Shown piece after piece: positions 55,078-64,000 of a DNA stretch of 64,000 nucleotides. The translations under genes and the position numbers were made by a program. The stretch lies in contig CAWHJD010000021.1 in the NCBI GenBank assembly GCA_963829585.1, forward strand, positions 248,001-312,000, written 5' to 3'. The DNA is from Sva-07 sp963829585. Its GTDB lineage: Bacteria; Actinomycetota; Acidimicrobiia; Acidimicrobiales; Ilumatobacteraceae. The notes under the pieces are model-generated. The model saw only the letters and a list, made by a program, of their open reading frames with translations. It did not search any database and had not been told where the DNA came from. Each line of letters starts with the position of its first letter. The stretch's first letter is position 1.

Positions 55078-56657
55078 CCCTCGCCCTCCTCGTCGGCAGG
55101 TTCAGCCGGTTGTTCTCGCAGTTCGATGGTGGGCTCGGGTTCTCGATAGTCGGTGTACGCCTCGACCCGGGTGATCAGGGCGTCGAGGCTCGGTTCGATC
55201 CGGTCGAGGACCGGCTTGGGGTAGATGCCCATGAACACGATGAGGCCGATGAACGGCAACAGCACCAGGCCTTCTTTGACTCTGAGCTCGGGGAACTTCT
55301 TGTTGTCCTCGTCGGGCTCGCCGTGGAACACACGCTGGTACGCCCACAGGAGGTAGACGGCCGCGAGGATCACACCGAGTGCGGCAACCACGGTCCACCA
55401 GCGAGCCGTGAGGAACGAGCCCGTGAGGATCAGGAACTCGCCGACGAAGCCGTTGAGCCCGGGGACTCCGACCGACGACAGCATCACCAGCATGAATGCC
55501 GCGGCGAAGATCGGCGCCACCTTCTGGAGCCCCTTCAGCTCGGAGATCTGACGGGTCTTGCGACGCTCGTAGATCCAGCCGACGAAGAGGAACAGCGCGC
55601 CGGTCGACACACCGTGGTTGACCATCTGGATGGTCGAACCCGCCATCGACTGCGTGGTGAACGCGAAGATGCCGAGCACGATGAAGCCGAGGTGGGCGAC
55701 CGACGAGTAGGCCACCAGTCGCTTGAGGTCGGTCTGCATCGTGGCGGCGATCGCCCCGTAGATGATGCCGATGACGGCGAGCGTCAGCCACAGGTTGCGG
55801 CTCCAGTACGACGCCTCGGGGAACAGGTAGACGCCGAACCGCAGGAGGCCGTACGTGCCGAGTTTCAGCATCACGCCGGCCAGGACGACCGAGCCGGCGG
55901 TCGGCGCCTGCGTGTGGGCGTCGGGCAGCCACGTGTGCAGCGGGAAGATCGGCACCTTCACGGCGAAGGCGATGGCGAACGCGAAGAACAGCCAGCGCCC
56001 GGTCGATGCCGCGAAGTTCGCCTGCTCGGCGATGACCACGAGGTCGAACGTGGTGTAGCCGATCTCACGGCTCGCGATGGCGACCGTGGCGATGAGACCG
56101 ACGAGCATGAACGCCGAGCCGAACATCGTGTAGAGGAAGAACTTGGTGGCGGCGTAGATCCGCTTCTCGTACCCCCAGCCGGCGATGAGGAAGTACATCG
56201 GCACGAGCACGATCTCGAAGAAGACGAAGAACACGAAGAGGTCGAGGCTGAGGAAACTCCCCATGACTCCGGCCTGCAGCATGAGCAGCCACGCCAGGTA
56301 CGGCTTCTCGTCGTGGTGCGCGTCGACCGCCAGGATCGCCAACGGGAACAGGATGCCGGTGAGCACCACGAGGAACAGCGAGATCCCGTCGACACCGAGG
56401 TGCCAGGAGATTCCCCACGCCTCGATCCAGGTGTGCTTCGACACGAACTGGAACCCGGCGTCGGACGTCTCGAACGATGCCATCAGCCAGATCGACATCG
56501 CCGCCGTGGCGACCGACGCCATCAGGGCGACCACCTTCGGATACTCCGGACGGCTCTTCGGCAGGAGTGCGACGAAGATCGCGCCGATGATCGGCACGAA
56601 GATCAACGCACTCAGGATGGGGAACGCGATGGGTCCCGTTTCGGCGGCCAGCATCAC
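55074..56657 (-). CDS. nuoM: NADH-quinone oxidoreductase subunit M, second complex I set
   Basis: A 527-residue proton-pumping subunit. It has LDLFVFFVFFEIVLVPMYFLIAGWGYEKR, KFFLYTMFGSAFMLVGL, FAVKVPIFPLHTWLPDAHTQAPTAGSVVLAGVMLKLGTYGLLRFG and VAYSSVAHLGFIVLGIFAF. The C-terminal tail is acidic (EPEPTIELREQPAEPADEEGEG). The His-rich insertion of the first copy is absent. It overlaps nuoL and nuoN by four bases each. Confidence 0.96.
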   Translation of the reverse strand: MMLAAETGPIAFPILSALIFVPIIGAIFVALLPKSRPEYPKVVALMASVATAAMSIWLMASFETSDAGFQFVSKHTWIEAWGISWHLGVDGISLFLVVLTGILFPLAILAVDAHHDEKPYLAWLLMLQAGVMGSFLSLDLFVFFVFFEIVLVPMYFLIAGWGYEKRIYAATKFFLYTMFGSAFMLVGLIATVAIASREIGYTTFDLVVIAEQANFAASTGRWLFFAFAIAFAVKVPIFPLHTWLPDAHTQAPTAGSVVLAGVMLKLGTYGLLRFGVYLFPEASYWSRNLWLTLAVIGIIYGAIAATMQTDLKRLVAYSSVAHLGFIVLGIFAFTTQSMAGSTIQMVNHGVSTGALFLFVGWIYERRKTRQISELKGLQKVAPIFAAAFMLVMLSSVGVPGLNGFVGEFLILTGSFLTARWWTVVAALGVILAAVYLLWAYQRVFHGEPDEDNKKFPELRVKEGLVLLPFIGLIVFMGIYPKPVLDRIEPSLDALITRVEAYTDYREPEPTIELREQPAEPADEEGEG

Positions 56658-58627
56658 AGGATCCCTCGAATCACCACGAACCAGCCGAGGAGCAACACCA
56701 CACCGACCGCGATCAGAGCGGCGTACTGGCGCACATAACCGGTCTGGCCCTTGCGTACCTCTCCGGCGGTCGCCCTGACGGCGACGCCGGTTCCCGTCAC
56801 GGCGCCATCGACGATGGTGGCATCGAAGTCCGCCACCGCCTGGAATCCTTCACGACCCGGTTTGCCCATGAACCAGGTCACCGCGAAGTCGTAGTACCAG
56901 GCGTTCGCGAACAGTGACGGCTCCCAGGGCTTGATGCGCTTGCGTTCGTACACGAGCCAGGCGAGCGCGATCCCGATCAACGCACAGGCCACCGCGATGG
57001 CGACCAGGATGTACTTGTTGTCGTACGCCCACGTGCCGGAGATGTCGGCCTCACCGAACTCCACCACCGGGTGCAGCCACTCCTCGAGCTTGTAGGCCAG
57101 ACCACCGGGGATGCCGAAGAGCCTCGGCATGTTGATGATGCCGCCGAGCGCGGCGACACCCGCGAGCACGACGAGCGGAATCCACATGATCGGGGGCGAC
57201 TCGTGGGGCTTGAACTCGCCGTGCGCGTTGTGCGTCTCGACGGGTGGCTCGCCCTCGGCGACCTCGGGTGCCTCGTCGGCGTTCGCGAGGCTCGTCCAGC
57301 GGGCCTCACCGAAGAAGACCATGATGATCTGACGGGTCATGTAGAACGCCGTCAACACCGCGGTGACGATTCCGACGATGTACAACGGCGTGTTGTCGGC
57401 CAGCGTGTACAGGAGGATCTCGTCCTTCGACCAGAATCCCGAGAACGGCGGCACGCCGGCGATCGCCAACCACCCGATGATGAAGGTCGCAGCGGTGATC
57501 GGCATGAACTTGCGCAGCGCGCCCATGACCCGCATGTCCTGTTCGTGGTGCATGCCGTGGATGACCGAGCCGGCGCCGAGGAACAGCAGCGCCTTGAATC
57601 CGGCGTGCGTCACCATGTGGAAGATGCCCGCCACATAGGCGCCGCTGCCGACGGCGAGCATCATGTAGCCGATCTGCGACACGGTCGAGTAGGCCAGCAC
57701 CTTCTTGATGTCGTTCTGCGCCAGGGCGATGGTCGCTGCGAACAGTGCGGTGAGACCACCGATCCACGCGATCGTGGTCGGCACCCAGTCGTACGACGCC
57801 TGGATCACCGGGTTGATGCGGGTGAGCAGGAAGACGCCACTCGTCACCATCGTTGCCGCGTGGATGAGGGCCGAGACGGGTGTCGGGCCCTCCATCGCGT
57901 CGGGGAGCCAGAGGTACAGCGGCAGCTGCGCGCTCTTGCCGGTGGCACCGATGAGCAGCAGGATCGCGATGGCCGACGCCGTCGACGCGGCGAGCGTCCC
58001 GGTCTCGGCGCTCTCGTTGAGCACGGTGTACGACAGCGACCCGACGGCGGAGAAGGCGAGGAACATCGCCAACATGACGCCCCAGTCGCCGACACGGTTG
58101 GTGACGAAAGCCTTCTTGCCCGCAGTCGCAGCCGACTCACGGGTGTGCCAGAAGGCGATGAGGAGGTACGAACACGTCCCGACGCCTTCCCAGCCGAGGA
58201 ACGTGACGAGCATGTTCTCGCCGAGTACCAGGATCGTCATCGAGAGGACGAACAGGTTCATGTACAGGAAGAACTTCGAGAACTTGGCGTCGCCGTGCAT
58301 GTACCCGACCGCGAACAGGTGGATCCATCCGGCGATGAACGTGACGAACAGACACATCAGGATCGACAGCGGGTCGGCCAGGAACGCCAGGTCGACCTGC
58401 AAGGTCCCGACGGGCACCCAGGAGAACAGCGTGACGACGGTCTGGCGGTCCTCCTCCGGCCGGCTCAGCAGGTCGAAGTAGACGGCGACGGCGACGGCGA
58501 ACGAGGCGAAGACCGCAGCGGTCGCGAGATAGCCCGCCTTGGGGTCGCCGAGACGGCGACCGAAGAGCAGGATCGTGAGGAACCCGGCGAGCGGGAACGC
58601 GGGAATCAACCAGACGAGATCGGCCAT
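56654..58627 (-). CDS. nuoL: NADH-quinone oxidoreductase subunit L, second complex I set
   Basis: A 657-residue subunit with the usual NuoL architecture and long C-terminal lateral helix. Landmarks are LGWEGVGTCSYLLIAFWH, GATGKSAQLPLYLWLPDAMEGPTPVSALIHAATMVTSGVFLL, KKVLAYSTVSQIGYMMLAVGSGAYVAGIFHMVTHAGFKALLFLGAGSVIHGMHHEQDMR and WSKDEIL. A modest acidic loop (EAPEVAEGEPPVETHNAHGEFKPHESPP, around residues 440-480) precedes the last helices. It is 173 residues shorter than the first copy. It starts seven bases after nuoK. Confidence 0.96.
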   Translation of the reverse strand: MADLVWLIPAFPLAGFLTILLFGRRLGDPKAGYLATAAVFASFAVAVAVYFDLLSRPEEDRQTVVTLFSWVPVGTLQVDLAFLADPLSILMCLFVTFIAGWIHLFAVGYMHGDAKFSKFFLYMNLFVLSMTILVLGENMLVTFLGWEGVGTCSYLLIAFWHTRESAATAGKKAFVTNRVGDWGVMLAMFLAFSAVGSLSYTVLNESAETGTLAASTASAIAILLLIGATGKSAQLPLYLWLPDAMEGPTPVSALIHAATMVTSGVFLLTRINPVIQASYDWVPTTIAWIGGLTALFAATIALAQNDIKKVLAYSTVSQIGYMMLAVGSGAYVAGIFHMVTHAGFKALLFLGAGSVIHGMHHEQDMRVMGALRKFMPITAATFIIGWLAIAGVPPFSGFWSKDEILLYTLADNTPLYIVGIVTAVLTAFYMTRQIIMVFFGEARWTSLANADEAPEVAEGEPPVETHNAHGEFKPHESPPIMWIPLVVLAGVAALGGIINMPRLFGIPGGLAYKLEEWLHPVVEFGEADISGTWAYDNKYILVAIAVACALIGIALAWLVYERKRIKPWEPSLFANAWYYDFAVTWFMGKPGREGFQAVADFDATIVDGAVTGTGVAVRATAGEVRKGQTGYVRQYAALIAVGVVLLLGWFVVIRGIL

Positions 58628-58634
58628 GGCGCTG

Positions 58635-58946
58635 TCAGCCCTTCAGTTCCGCGAGATCGTCGGCAGTCGCGCCGGGGCGCCTGCGCAGGATCGACACGAT
58701 GATGCCGAGACCGACCACGACTTCCGCGGCCGCGACGACCATCACGAAGAACACGGCCGTCTGCCCGTTGATGTCACCCAACTGTGTGGCCAGCGCCACG
58801 AAGGTGAGGTTGGCGGCATTGAGCATCAGCTCGATGCACATGAACATGATCAGTGGATTGCGCCGCACCATCAGCCCGAACGCGCCGATGCCGAAGAGCA
58901 TTGCGGCGAGCAGCAGGTACCACGTCGGTTCGATGACGGCGATCAC
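58635..58946 (-). CDS. nuoK: NADH-quinone oxidoreductase subunit K, second complex I set
   Basis: A 103-residue three-helix subunit from GTG 58946, whose GTGA overlaps the nuoJ stop; the 13 codons before it belong to nuoJ in another frame. It has the MCIELMLNAANLTFVAL and AAAEVVVGLGIIVSILRRRPG helices with the two buried glutamates (about residues 38 and 74) and the LAELKG end. It belongs to the membrane proton path beside the quinone site. Confidence 0.95.
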   Translation of the reverse strand: MIAVIEPTWYLLLAAMLFGIGAFGLMVRRNPLIMFMCIELMLNAANLTFVALATQLGDINGQTAVFFVMVVAAAEVVVGLGIIVSILRRRPGATADDLAELKG

Positions 58947-59521
58947 GAGTCGCTGCTCTCGGTCTCCGCCGCGTTCTTCGGCCACTTGCGCGTCAGCAGG
59001 ACCGTGCCGGCGACGGCGACGACCAGCAGCACCGAGGTGAGCTGGAATGCGAAGACGTGGTCGCCGTACAGGTTCGTGGCGAGCTGCTGGATGTTGGCGT
59101 CGTTGTTGCCGGTGTCGGTGGCACTTGCGATGCCGTCGCCGGGGTTGATGACCAGCGCATCGTGGGCTCGGATCACTGCGGCGCCGACCAGACCGACGAG
59201 GCCGACGGCCATCACCGCAGCGAGGGGCCGCTGGATCGGGATCGGCTCGATCGACAGGTCCATCGACTCGTCGACGCCGAGCAGCATGATGACGAACAGG
59301 AACAGCACGACGATCGCCCCGGCGTAGACGATCACCTGGACCGCGGCGAGGAACTGCGCGTCCATGGCGACGAACTGCACGGCGACGCCGAACAGCGTGA
59401 GAACCAGGCCGAGCGCGGCATGGACAGGGCTCTTCATCGTGATCACGCCGATCGCGCCGCCGAGGATCATCACCGCGGCGGAGAAGAACACCACGTATTC
59501 GAGGAAGGTCGCGTCGCTCAC
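58943..59521 (-). CDS. nuoJ: NADH-quinone oxidoreductase subunit J, second complex I set
   Basis: A 192-residue five-helix subunit with VQVIVYAGAIVVLFLFVIMLLGVDES (helix 3 with the pi-bulge Tyr-Ala-Gly-Ala) near residues 62-87. Between helix 4 and 5 lies an outside loop (NPGDGIASATDTGNNDANIQQLATNLYGDHVFAF), typical of actinobacterial NuoJ. The GTG start at 59521 overlaps the stop of the NuoI part upstream as GTGA. Confidence 0.95.
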   Translation of the reverse strand: MSDATFLEYVVFFSAAVMILGGAIGVITMKSPVHAALGLVLTLFGVAVQFVAMDAQFLAAVQVIVYAGAIVVLFLFVIMLLGVDESMDLSIEPIPIQRPLAAVMAVGLVGLVGAAVIRAHDALVINPGDGIASATDTGNNDANIQQLATNLYGDHVFAFQLTSVLLVVAVAGTVLLTRKWPKNAAETESSDS

Positions 59522-61428
59522 CGTTCGATCACCCTGACCGTCTTGTCGCGCTCGGGCTGCGCCGGCTCGGGGGCTCGCACGCCGTAGCCGAGTTCTCCGC
59601 TCCAGCCGACTTCACCCTCGAACGTCGCGTCGCCCGACGGCGACGTGGCCCGCATCCATCCGCTCGTGAGGAGGTCGTCACCGGCGCGCCAGTCCTCCCA
59701 CGGCAGCTTCTTCGGCATGCCCTCGTCGTCGACGACCAGTTCGGCCTTGGTGTAGATGGCGTCGTTGCGATTGGTGAACGAGAACTCGAACAGCTTCGAC
59801 TCGGTGATCGCCTCGGTCGGGCACGCCTCGACACACATGTCGCAGTGGATGCAGCGCAGGTAGTTGATCTCGTACACGAACCCGAAACGCTCGCCCGGCG
59901 ACGTCGGGTTCTCCGGGTCGTTGTCGGCACCACGCACGTAGATGCAGTCGGCAGGGCAGACGCCGGCGCACAGTTCGCAACCGATGCACTTCTCCATCCC
60001 GTCCTCGTAGCGGTTCAGCACGTGTCGTCCGTGCAGACGCTCGGGGCGCGCCAGCTTCTCGTCGTGGTCGACGTCGCGAGCGTCGTCGTTGCGCTTCTTG
60101 GCCCGACGACCACCGGAGTACTCGGTCGTGACCCGCTGGCCGCCGAAGAGACGGTGCTGGCGGATCGTGACGCCGAAACCCTCGAGATACCCCATCAGAC
60201 GGTCGCTCCTGTGTTGTCGGTTGGCACGGTCGTCGTTCGCCGCTGCTCGATTGCGGGCGCTCACCTTGAGCGCTGCGCCGAAGAGACCCGTGGCGACGAT
60301 CGCCACGACGAAACTGATCACGACCACGCGAAGGCTGTCGGCTGCGTCACCGTCGGGTGAGAACTCGCGCAGCGCTGCGAGCAGCAGGAACCAGCCGAGC
60401 GCGATCGGGATGAGCACCTTCCAGCCGAGATCCATGAGTTGGTCGTAACGCAGCCGTGGCAGCGTTGCCCGCAGCCACACGAACAGGTAGAGGAAGGCGA
60501 AGAGCTTCAGCAGGAACCACAGGGTGCCCTCGATGGCACCGGGGATCACCGGGATGTCGAACAGCGGTTGTGGCCCACCGAGGAACAGCGTGACCATGAT
60601 CGCCGACATCGTGACGACGTTCATGAACTCCGACAGGAAGAACAGTGCGAACCGGATGCCGGAGTACTCGGTGTTGAAGCCGCCGACCAGCTCCTGCTCG
60701 GCCTCGACGAGGTCGAACGGCGGCCGGTTGAGCTCGGCGGTCACTGCGATGAGGAAGATCACGAACGGCACGATCCCGGTGGAGATGACGTTCCAGTCGA
60801 CGAAGCTGTTCTGCTGACCGACGATGCCTGCGGTCGACAGCGTGCCCGACGACAGCAGGACGGCGGCGAGACTCAGCCCCAGCGCCGCCTCGTAGGAGAT
60901 CATCTGCGCCGAGGCCCGCACCGAGCCGAGCAGCGGGTACTTCGAGCCGCTCGACCAGCCGGCGAGCATGATGCCGTAGACGCCGATCGACGACATGGCC
61001 AGCACCCACAGGATGCCGACGGGCGGATCGGCCAGCTGCACGCGGGTGACTTCGCCGAACCACGTGACGGTGCCGTCACCGCCGTCGGAGAAGTCGCCGC
61101 CCAACGGGATGACCGCCCACAGCAGGAACGCGGGGACGAAGGCCAGGAACGGTGCGAGCCGGAACACGAAGCGGTCGGCGCGGCTCGGCAGCAGGTCTTC
61201 CTTGAAGAACGCCTTGATGCCGTCGGCGAGGGTCTGCAGCATGCCGAAGGGACCGGCCTTGTTCGGGCCGATCCGGTTCTGCATGCCCGACACGACCTTG
61301 CGCTCGTACCAGACCATGAACATCGTCGACACGAGGCCGATGACGAAGATGAAGAGGACCTTGCCCAGGACGATGAGCAGCGGGGTCCACAGCAGCGGCC
61401 CCTCGACGATCGGGTCGAGCGCGAACAT
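59518..61428 (-). CDS. nuoH/nuoI: Continuous NuoH-NuoI reading frame, second complex I set
   Basis: From ATG 61428 (TGATG overlap with the nuoG stop) a single 636-codon frame encodes NuoH (about 1-411) and then NuoI (412-636) with no stop between. NuoH part: QNRIGPNKAGPFGMLQTLADGIKAFFKED and AELNRPPFDLVEAEQELVGGFNTEYSG; the last helix ends near residue 388. A linker of about 22 polar residues (SARNRAAANDDRANRQHRSDRL) follows. NuoI part: full 4Fe-4S motifs with Cys at about 481-495 and 526-536, and the usual C-terminus. An internal ATG at 60195 (MGYLEGFGV) has AGGAG 11 bases upstream. One frame over, a TGA overlaps that ATG as TGATG, so an ancestral two-gene layout, or an indel, is possible. 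Confidence 0.9.
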   Translation of the reverse strand: MFALDPIVEGPLLWTPLLIVLGKVLFIFVIGLVSTMFMVWYERKVVSGMQNRIGPNKAGPFGMLQTLADGIKAFFKEDLLPSRADRFVFRLAPFLAFVPAFLLWAVIPLGGDFSDGGDGTVTWFGEVTRVQLADPPVGILWVLAMSSIGVYGIMLAGWSSGSKYPLLGSVRASAQMISYEAALGLSLAAVLLSSGTLSTAGIVGQQNSFVDWNVISTGIVPFVIFLIAVTAELNRPPFDLVEAEQELVGGFNTEYSGIRFALFFLSEFMNVVTMSAIMVTLFLGGPQPLFDIPVIPGAIEGTLWFLLKLFAFLYLFVWLRATLPRLRYDQLMDLGWKVLIPIALGWFLLLAALREFSPDGDAADSLRVVVISFVVAIVATGLFGAALKVSARNRAAANDDRANRQHRSDRLMGYLEGFGVTIRQHRLFGGQRVTTEYSGGRRAKKRNDDARDVDHDEKLARPERLHGRHVLNRYEDGMEKCIGCELCAGVCPADCIYVRGADNDPENPTSPGERFGFVYEINYLRCIHCDMCVEACPTEAITESKLFEFSFTNRNDAIYTKAELVVDDEGMPKKLPWEDWRAGDDLLTSGWMRATSPSGDATFEGEVGWSGELGYGVRAPEPAQPERDKTVRVIER

Positions 61429-63923
61429 CAGATCCGCTCGATCCTCACATCGGTGGTCGCCGTCGCGGCGTCGACGATGTCTTCGATCTTGCCGGCGCCC
61501 TGATTGAAGGGCGACCACACCACACCGCGGGGCACCCGCGCGTTCGCGACGATCGGCAGGACAGTGCCGGCCTTGGCACTGATGATCTTCACGTCGCTGC
61601 CGTCGGCGACCCCGATGACGTCGAGGTCGAGCGGGTGCACGTGGACGGCCGGTCCCGGTGCCAGGTTCACGAGCGAGCGTGACATCTGCGTCCCAACTGC
61701 TCGGTCGTACAACTTGCGACTCACCACCAACCGATAGTCATAGCGGTTCCGACCTGGCGCGGAGAAGACAACGGGATCGAGCACCGTGTCGACGGTGCGG
61801 GTCAGCACCCCGTCGGGAGCCCCGACGAGGGCCGCGGGCGACACGTCGGCGAACGATGCGACCTCGGCTGCGATGAGCGCAGTGACGTCGCCGACGGTGG
61901 ACACACCGCGCAGCGAATGGTCGGCCCCGAACGATCGGTCGCCGATCATCAGCCCGAGTTCGACGGCGATCATCCAGTCGGGTCGGCTCGTGCCGGTGGG
62001 CGTCACCTGCTGGGCGAGCGTGGTGACGCGTCCTTCGAGGTTCGTCGTCGTGCCCGCCTTCTCGCCGTACGCAGACGCGGCGAGCACGACGTCGGCGTAC
62101 TGGGTCGACTCACAGGCGAACGTGTCGATCGACACGATCCGGCGGGCGCCGGCGATCGCCCGACGGGCCAGGTCGGCGTCGGGGCAGTCGTTGAGCGGAT
62201 CGGCACCGAGCAGCACGAGCAGCTCGATACGCCCCTCGGCCGCAGCCGTGAGCGTCGCGATCGCATCGTGCTCGGCGTCGACGGGCGCGAGGCCGAGCGT
62301 CAGGGCACCCACGACGTTGCCCCGGCGAAGCGCCGGGAGCACCTTGGCAGTCGGGACGCCCTCGAGAACGGCCTGCAGCGCGGCGACGGTCGCCTCGGCC
62401 GATTCTGCGAGATTCGCGCGGCCGACGACCACGACGACATCGCCCGACGCGATCTGGGCCGCGACGTCCGGGTCCGCGAGGGCCTTGGCCACCGCATCGC
62501 GTTGGGTGCCGGGCTCGTAGCGAATCGACTTCCATGCAGACGGGGTCATCCCCGTGTCGAGGGTCGAGAACTCGATGATGCGACTGCGGCGCTTCTCGGC
62601 GGCATCGCGCAGCCGGAGGTGGAGCACCGGCAGTTCTTCCTTGAGATCCGGACCGAGGAGCAGGATCGTCGCCGCGTTGGCGGCGTCGTCGATCGTGGCT
62701 CGGTCGAGGCCGAGGATCTCGGCGGGGAGGCCATCTCCGAGCTGAGCATCACGGTGGGTGATCCCGATCGCATCGGCGAGCTGCGCCCAGGCGTAGGCAT
62801 CCTCGTTCGTGCCACGCGCTCCGCCGAGCAGGGCCACGCTGTCGGGCCCGCCCGCTGCGAGCGCGTCGGAGATCATGGTGGCAGCCGCACGCAGCGCCGT
62901 GTTCCACGACGTCTCGACGAGGCCGTTGTCGAGCTTCACCATGGGTGCGCCGAGGCGGTTGTCGGCATTGACGGCCTCGAAGTTGAAGCGACCGCGGTCG
63001 CAGAGCCAACCCCAGTTCACCGGGTCGGAGTCGACGCCCTGGTAGCGCAGCAACTCGTCGCGGCTCGACTGCACGAGGGTGCGACAACCGACCGAACACG
63101 TGGTGCAGGTCGACTCCTGCTGGTCGAGGTCCCACGGTCGGGCCTTGAACCGGTAGGGCTTCGCGGTGAGGGCACCGACCGGGCAGATCTGCACGGTGTT
63201 GCCCGAGAAGTAGGAGACGAACGGTTCGTCGGGGAACGTCATCACCTGGGTGTCGTTGCCGCGGCTGATGAAGTGGATGAGCCTGTCGCCGGCGACCTCG
63301 TCGGCGAACCGCGTACAGCGGTCGCACAGGATGCAGCGCTCGCGGTCGAGGTACACGAGATCGGAGATCGGGATCGGCTTCTCGTAGTGACGCTTGGACT
63401 CGACGTACCGACTCTCGCCCGGGCCGTGGCTGAAGGCCTGGTCCTGCAGCGGACACTCGCCGCCCTTGTCGCACACCGGGCAGTCGAGCGGGTGGTTGGC
63501 GAGCAGCAGTTCGAGCATGCCCTCCTGCGCGCGCTTGACCTGATCGGTGTCGGTGTGGACGACCTGGCCGTCGGCGACCGGGGTCATGCACGACACCACC
63601 ATCATCGGACCGCGCGGTCCTTCGACCTCGACCATGCACTGGCGACACATGCCGACCGGTGTCATGCGCGGGTGGTAGCAGAAGTGCGGCACGTACTCGT
63701 CGGCGCCGAGTGCCGCAGCGATCACCATGTCGCCCTTGCGGGCCGCGACCTCACGTCCGTTGATCGTGAGTGTGACCGCGTTCGGGTCGGGCTCCGGTTC
63801 CGGCTCGGCATCGATCGCCGCACTCTCGGTGGCCTCGGCGAGGTCGTCGTGAGCCATCTCGACGTCGGCGACGACCTCGTCGGTGACCGGGTCGACATCG
63901 GGTGTCGGTGTGTCAGCGCTCAC
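61428..63923 (-). CDS. nuoG: NADH-quinone oxidoreductase subunit G, second complex I set
   Basis: An 831-residue iron-sulfur subunit of the dehydrogenase module. The N-terminus is acidic (about 45 residues, with EPEPEPDPN). The 2Fe-2S ferredoxin domain follows: VPHFCYHPRMTPVGMCRQCMVEV and DCPVCDKGGECPLQDQ. Then come ERCILCDRCTRFADE and CPVGALTAKPYRFKARPWDLDQQ, then the N7-type cluster region CTTCSVGCRTLV with WGWLCDRGRF. The rest is a molybdopterin-enzyme-like fold. The GTG start at 63923 overlaps the upstream stop as GTGA. The first complex I operon has no nuoG. Confidence 0.96.
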   Translation of the reverse strand: MSADTPTPDVDPVTDEVVADVEMAHDDLAEATESAAIDAEPEPEPDPNAVTLTINGREVAARKGDMVIAAALGADEYVPHFCYHPRMTPVGMCRQCMVEVEGPRGPMMVVSCMTPVADGQVVHTDTDQVKRAQEGMLELLLANHPLDCPVCDKGGECPLQDQAFSHGPGESRYVESKRHYEKPIPISDLVYLDRERCILCDRCTRFADEVAGDRLIHFISRGNDTQVMTFPDEPFVSYFSGNTVQICPVGALTAKPYRFKARPWDLDQQESTCTTCSVGCRTLVQSSRDELLRYQGVDSDPVNWGWLCDRGRFNFEAVNADNRLGAPMVKLDNGLVETSWNTALRAAATMISDALAAGGPDSVALLGGARGTNEDAYAWAQLADAIGITHRDAQLGDGLPAEILGLDRATIDDAANAATILLLGPDLKEELPVLHLRLRDAAEKRRSRIIEFSTLDTGMTPSAWKSIRYEPGTQRDAVAKALADPDVAAQIASGDVVVVVGRANLAESAEATVAALQAVLEGVPTAKVLPALRRGNVVGALTLGLAPVDAEHDAIATLTAAAEGRIELLVLLGADPLNDCPDADLARRAIAGARRIVSIDTFACESTQYADVVLAASAYGEKAGTTTNLEGRVTTLAQQVTPTGTSRPDWMIAVELGLMIGDRSFGADHSLRGVSTVGDVTALIAAEVASFADVSPAALVGAPDGVLTRTVDTVLDPVVFSAPGRNRYDYRLVVSRKLYDRAVGTQMSRSLVNLAPGPAVHVHPLDLDVIGVADGSDVKIISAKAGTVLPIVANARVPRGVVWSPFNQGAGKIEDIVDAATATTDVRIERI

Positions 63924-64000
63924 TCGCCGACTCCTGACATCACCGGGATGCTGCGCCGTTCGGTCCGCTTGGTCACCAGCGCCGCGAAGTCCTCGGGGAA
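63920..64000 (-). CDS. nuoF: NADH-quinone oxidoreductase subunit F, C-terminal end (partial)
   Basis: The last 26 codons of a gene that begins beyond the window, reading FPEDFAALVTKRTERRSIPV and ending MSGVGE, then TGA. The stop overlaps the nuoG start as GTGA. The position directly upstream of nuoG and the PEDF segment fit the NuoF C-terminus, but too little is present for proof. Confidence 0.6.
   Translation of the reverse strand, partial: FPEDFAALVTKRTERRSIPVMSGVGE

Overview
The window is high-GC bacterial chromosome with dense gene packing and no long empty stretch. The gene content suggests an actinobacterium, most likely of the Acidimicrobiia/Ilumatobacter kind. This rests on the base composition, GTG starts, DUF222/13E12-HNH genes, a Ddn-like deazaflavin reductase and start codons placed directly behind -10 boxes. 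The placement is an inference; no marker gene here fixes the taxon.

Layout. 1-5.5 kb: tRNA-Tyr, YajQ, an unknown single-pass membrane protein, acetyl-CoA synthetase and a DedA protein. 5.5-18.5 kb: a decayed DUF222-HNH gene, a MidA methyltransferase, and an 11-gene complex I operon in the order nuoABCDHIJKLMN on the minus strand, with no nuoE, nuoF or nuoG. 18.6-26.2 kb: aquaporin, an MFS exporter, cobalamin-dependent methionine synthase (metH) behind an ArsR-methyltransferase fusion regulator with a perfect palindrome in its promoter, and a nucleoside phosphorylase. 26.2-36 kb: Mg2+ P-type ATPase, a lipoprotein, MFS transporters (one frameshifted), formate-tetrahydrofolate ligase, an unknown protein and an S4 protein. 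36-40 kb: an agmatine-to-putrescine operon (rpiR-aguB-aguA) divergent from an arginine-hydroxylase-like Fe(II)/2-oxoglutarate oxygenase. 40-43.7 kb: MscS, then a tightly coupled operon of a RimB-like retropepsin, an AstE-like deacylase and a RimK-like ligase with an extra RCK_C domain. 43.8-52.7 kb: metabolic and housekeeping genes (threonine ammonia-lyase, acyl-ACP desaturase behind an operator-like palindrome, ThpR, Rid, acyl-CoA ligase, APH kinase, VOC, Ddn-like, intact DUF222-HNH, DUF1801, YbaK). 52.7-64 kb: a PAP2 protein and a second complex I cluster, (nuoF)-nuoG-nuoH/I-J-K-L-M-N, in which nuoH and nuoI form one open frame; it continues past the window end.

How the genes fit together. 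Two complex I gene sets share the window. The first lacks the NADH-oxidising module, which the second at least partly encodes. metH, fhs and the SahR-like regulator make a one-carbon/methionine theme. The RimB-deacylase-RimK operon reads as a glutamate-tagging writer with two possible erasers. Three pairs of palindromic repeats lie in intergenic regions, and many genes seem to be transcribed as leaderless mRNAs with a TAnnnT box 6-7 nt before the start codon. Apparent single-base frameshifts occur in rimK, in one MFS gene and possibly at the nuoH/nuoI junction, so sequencing error is a live alternative for each.
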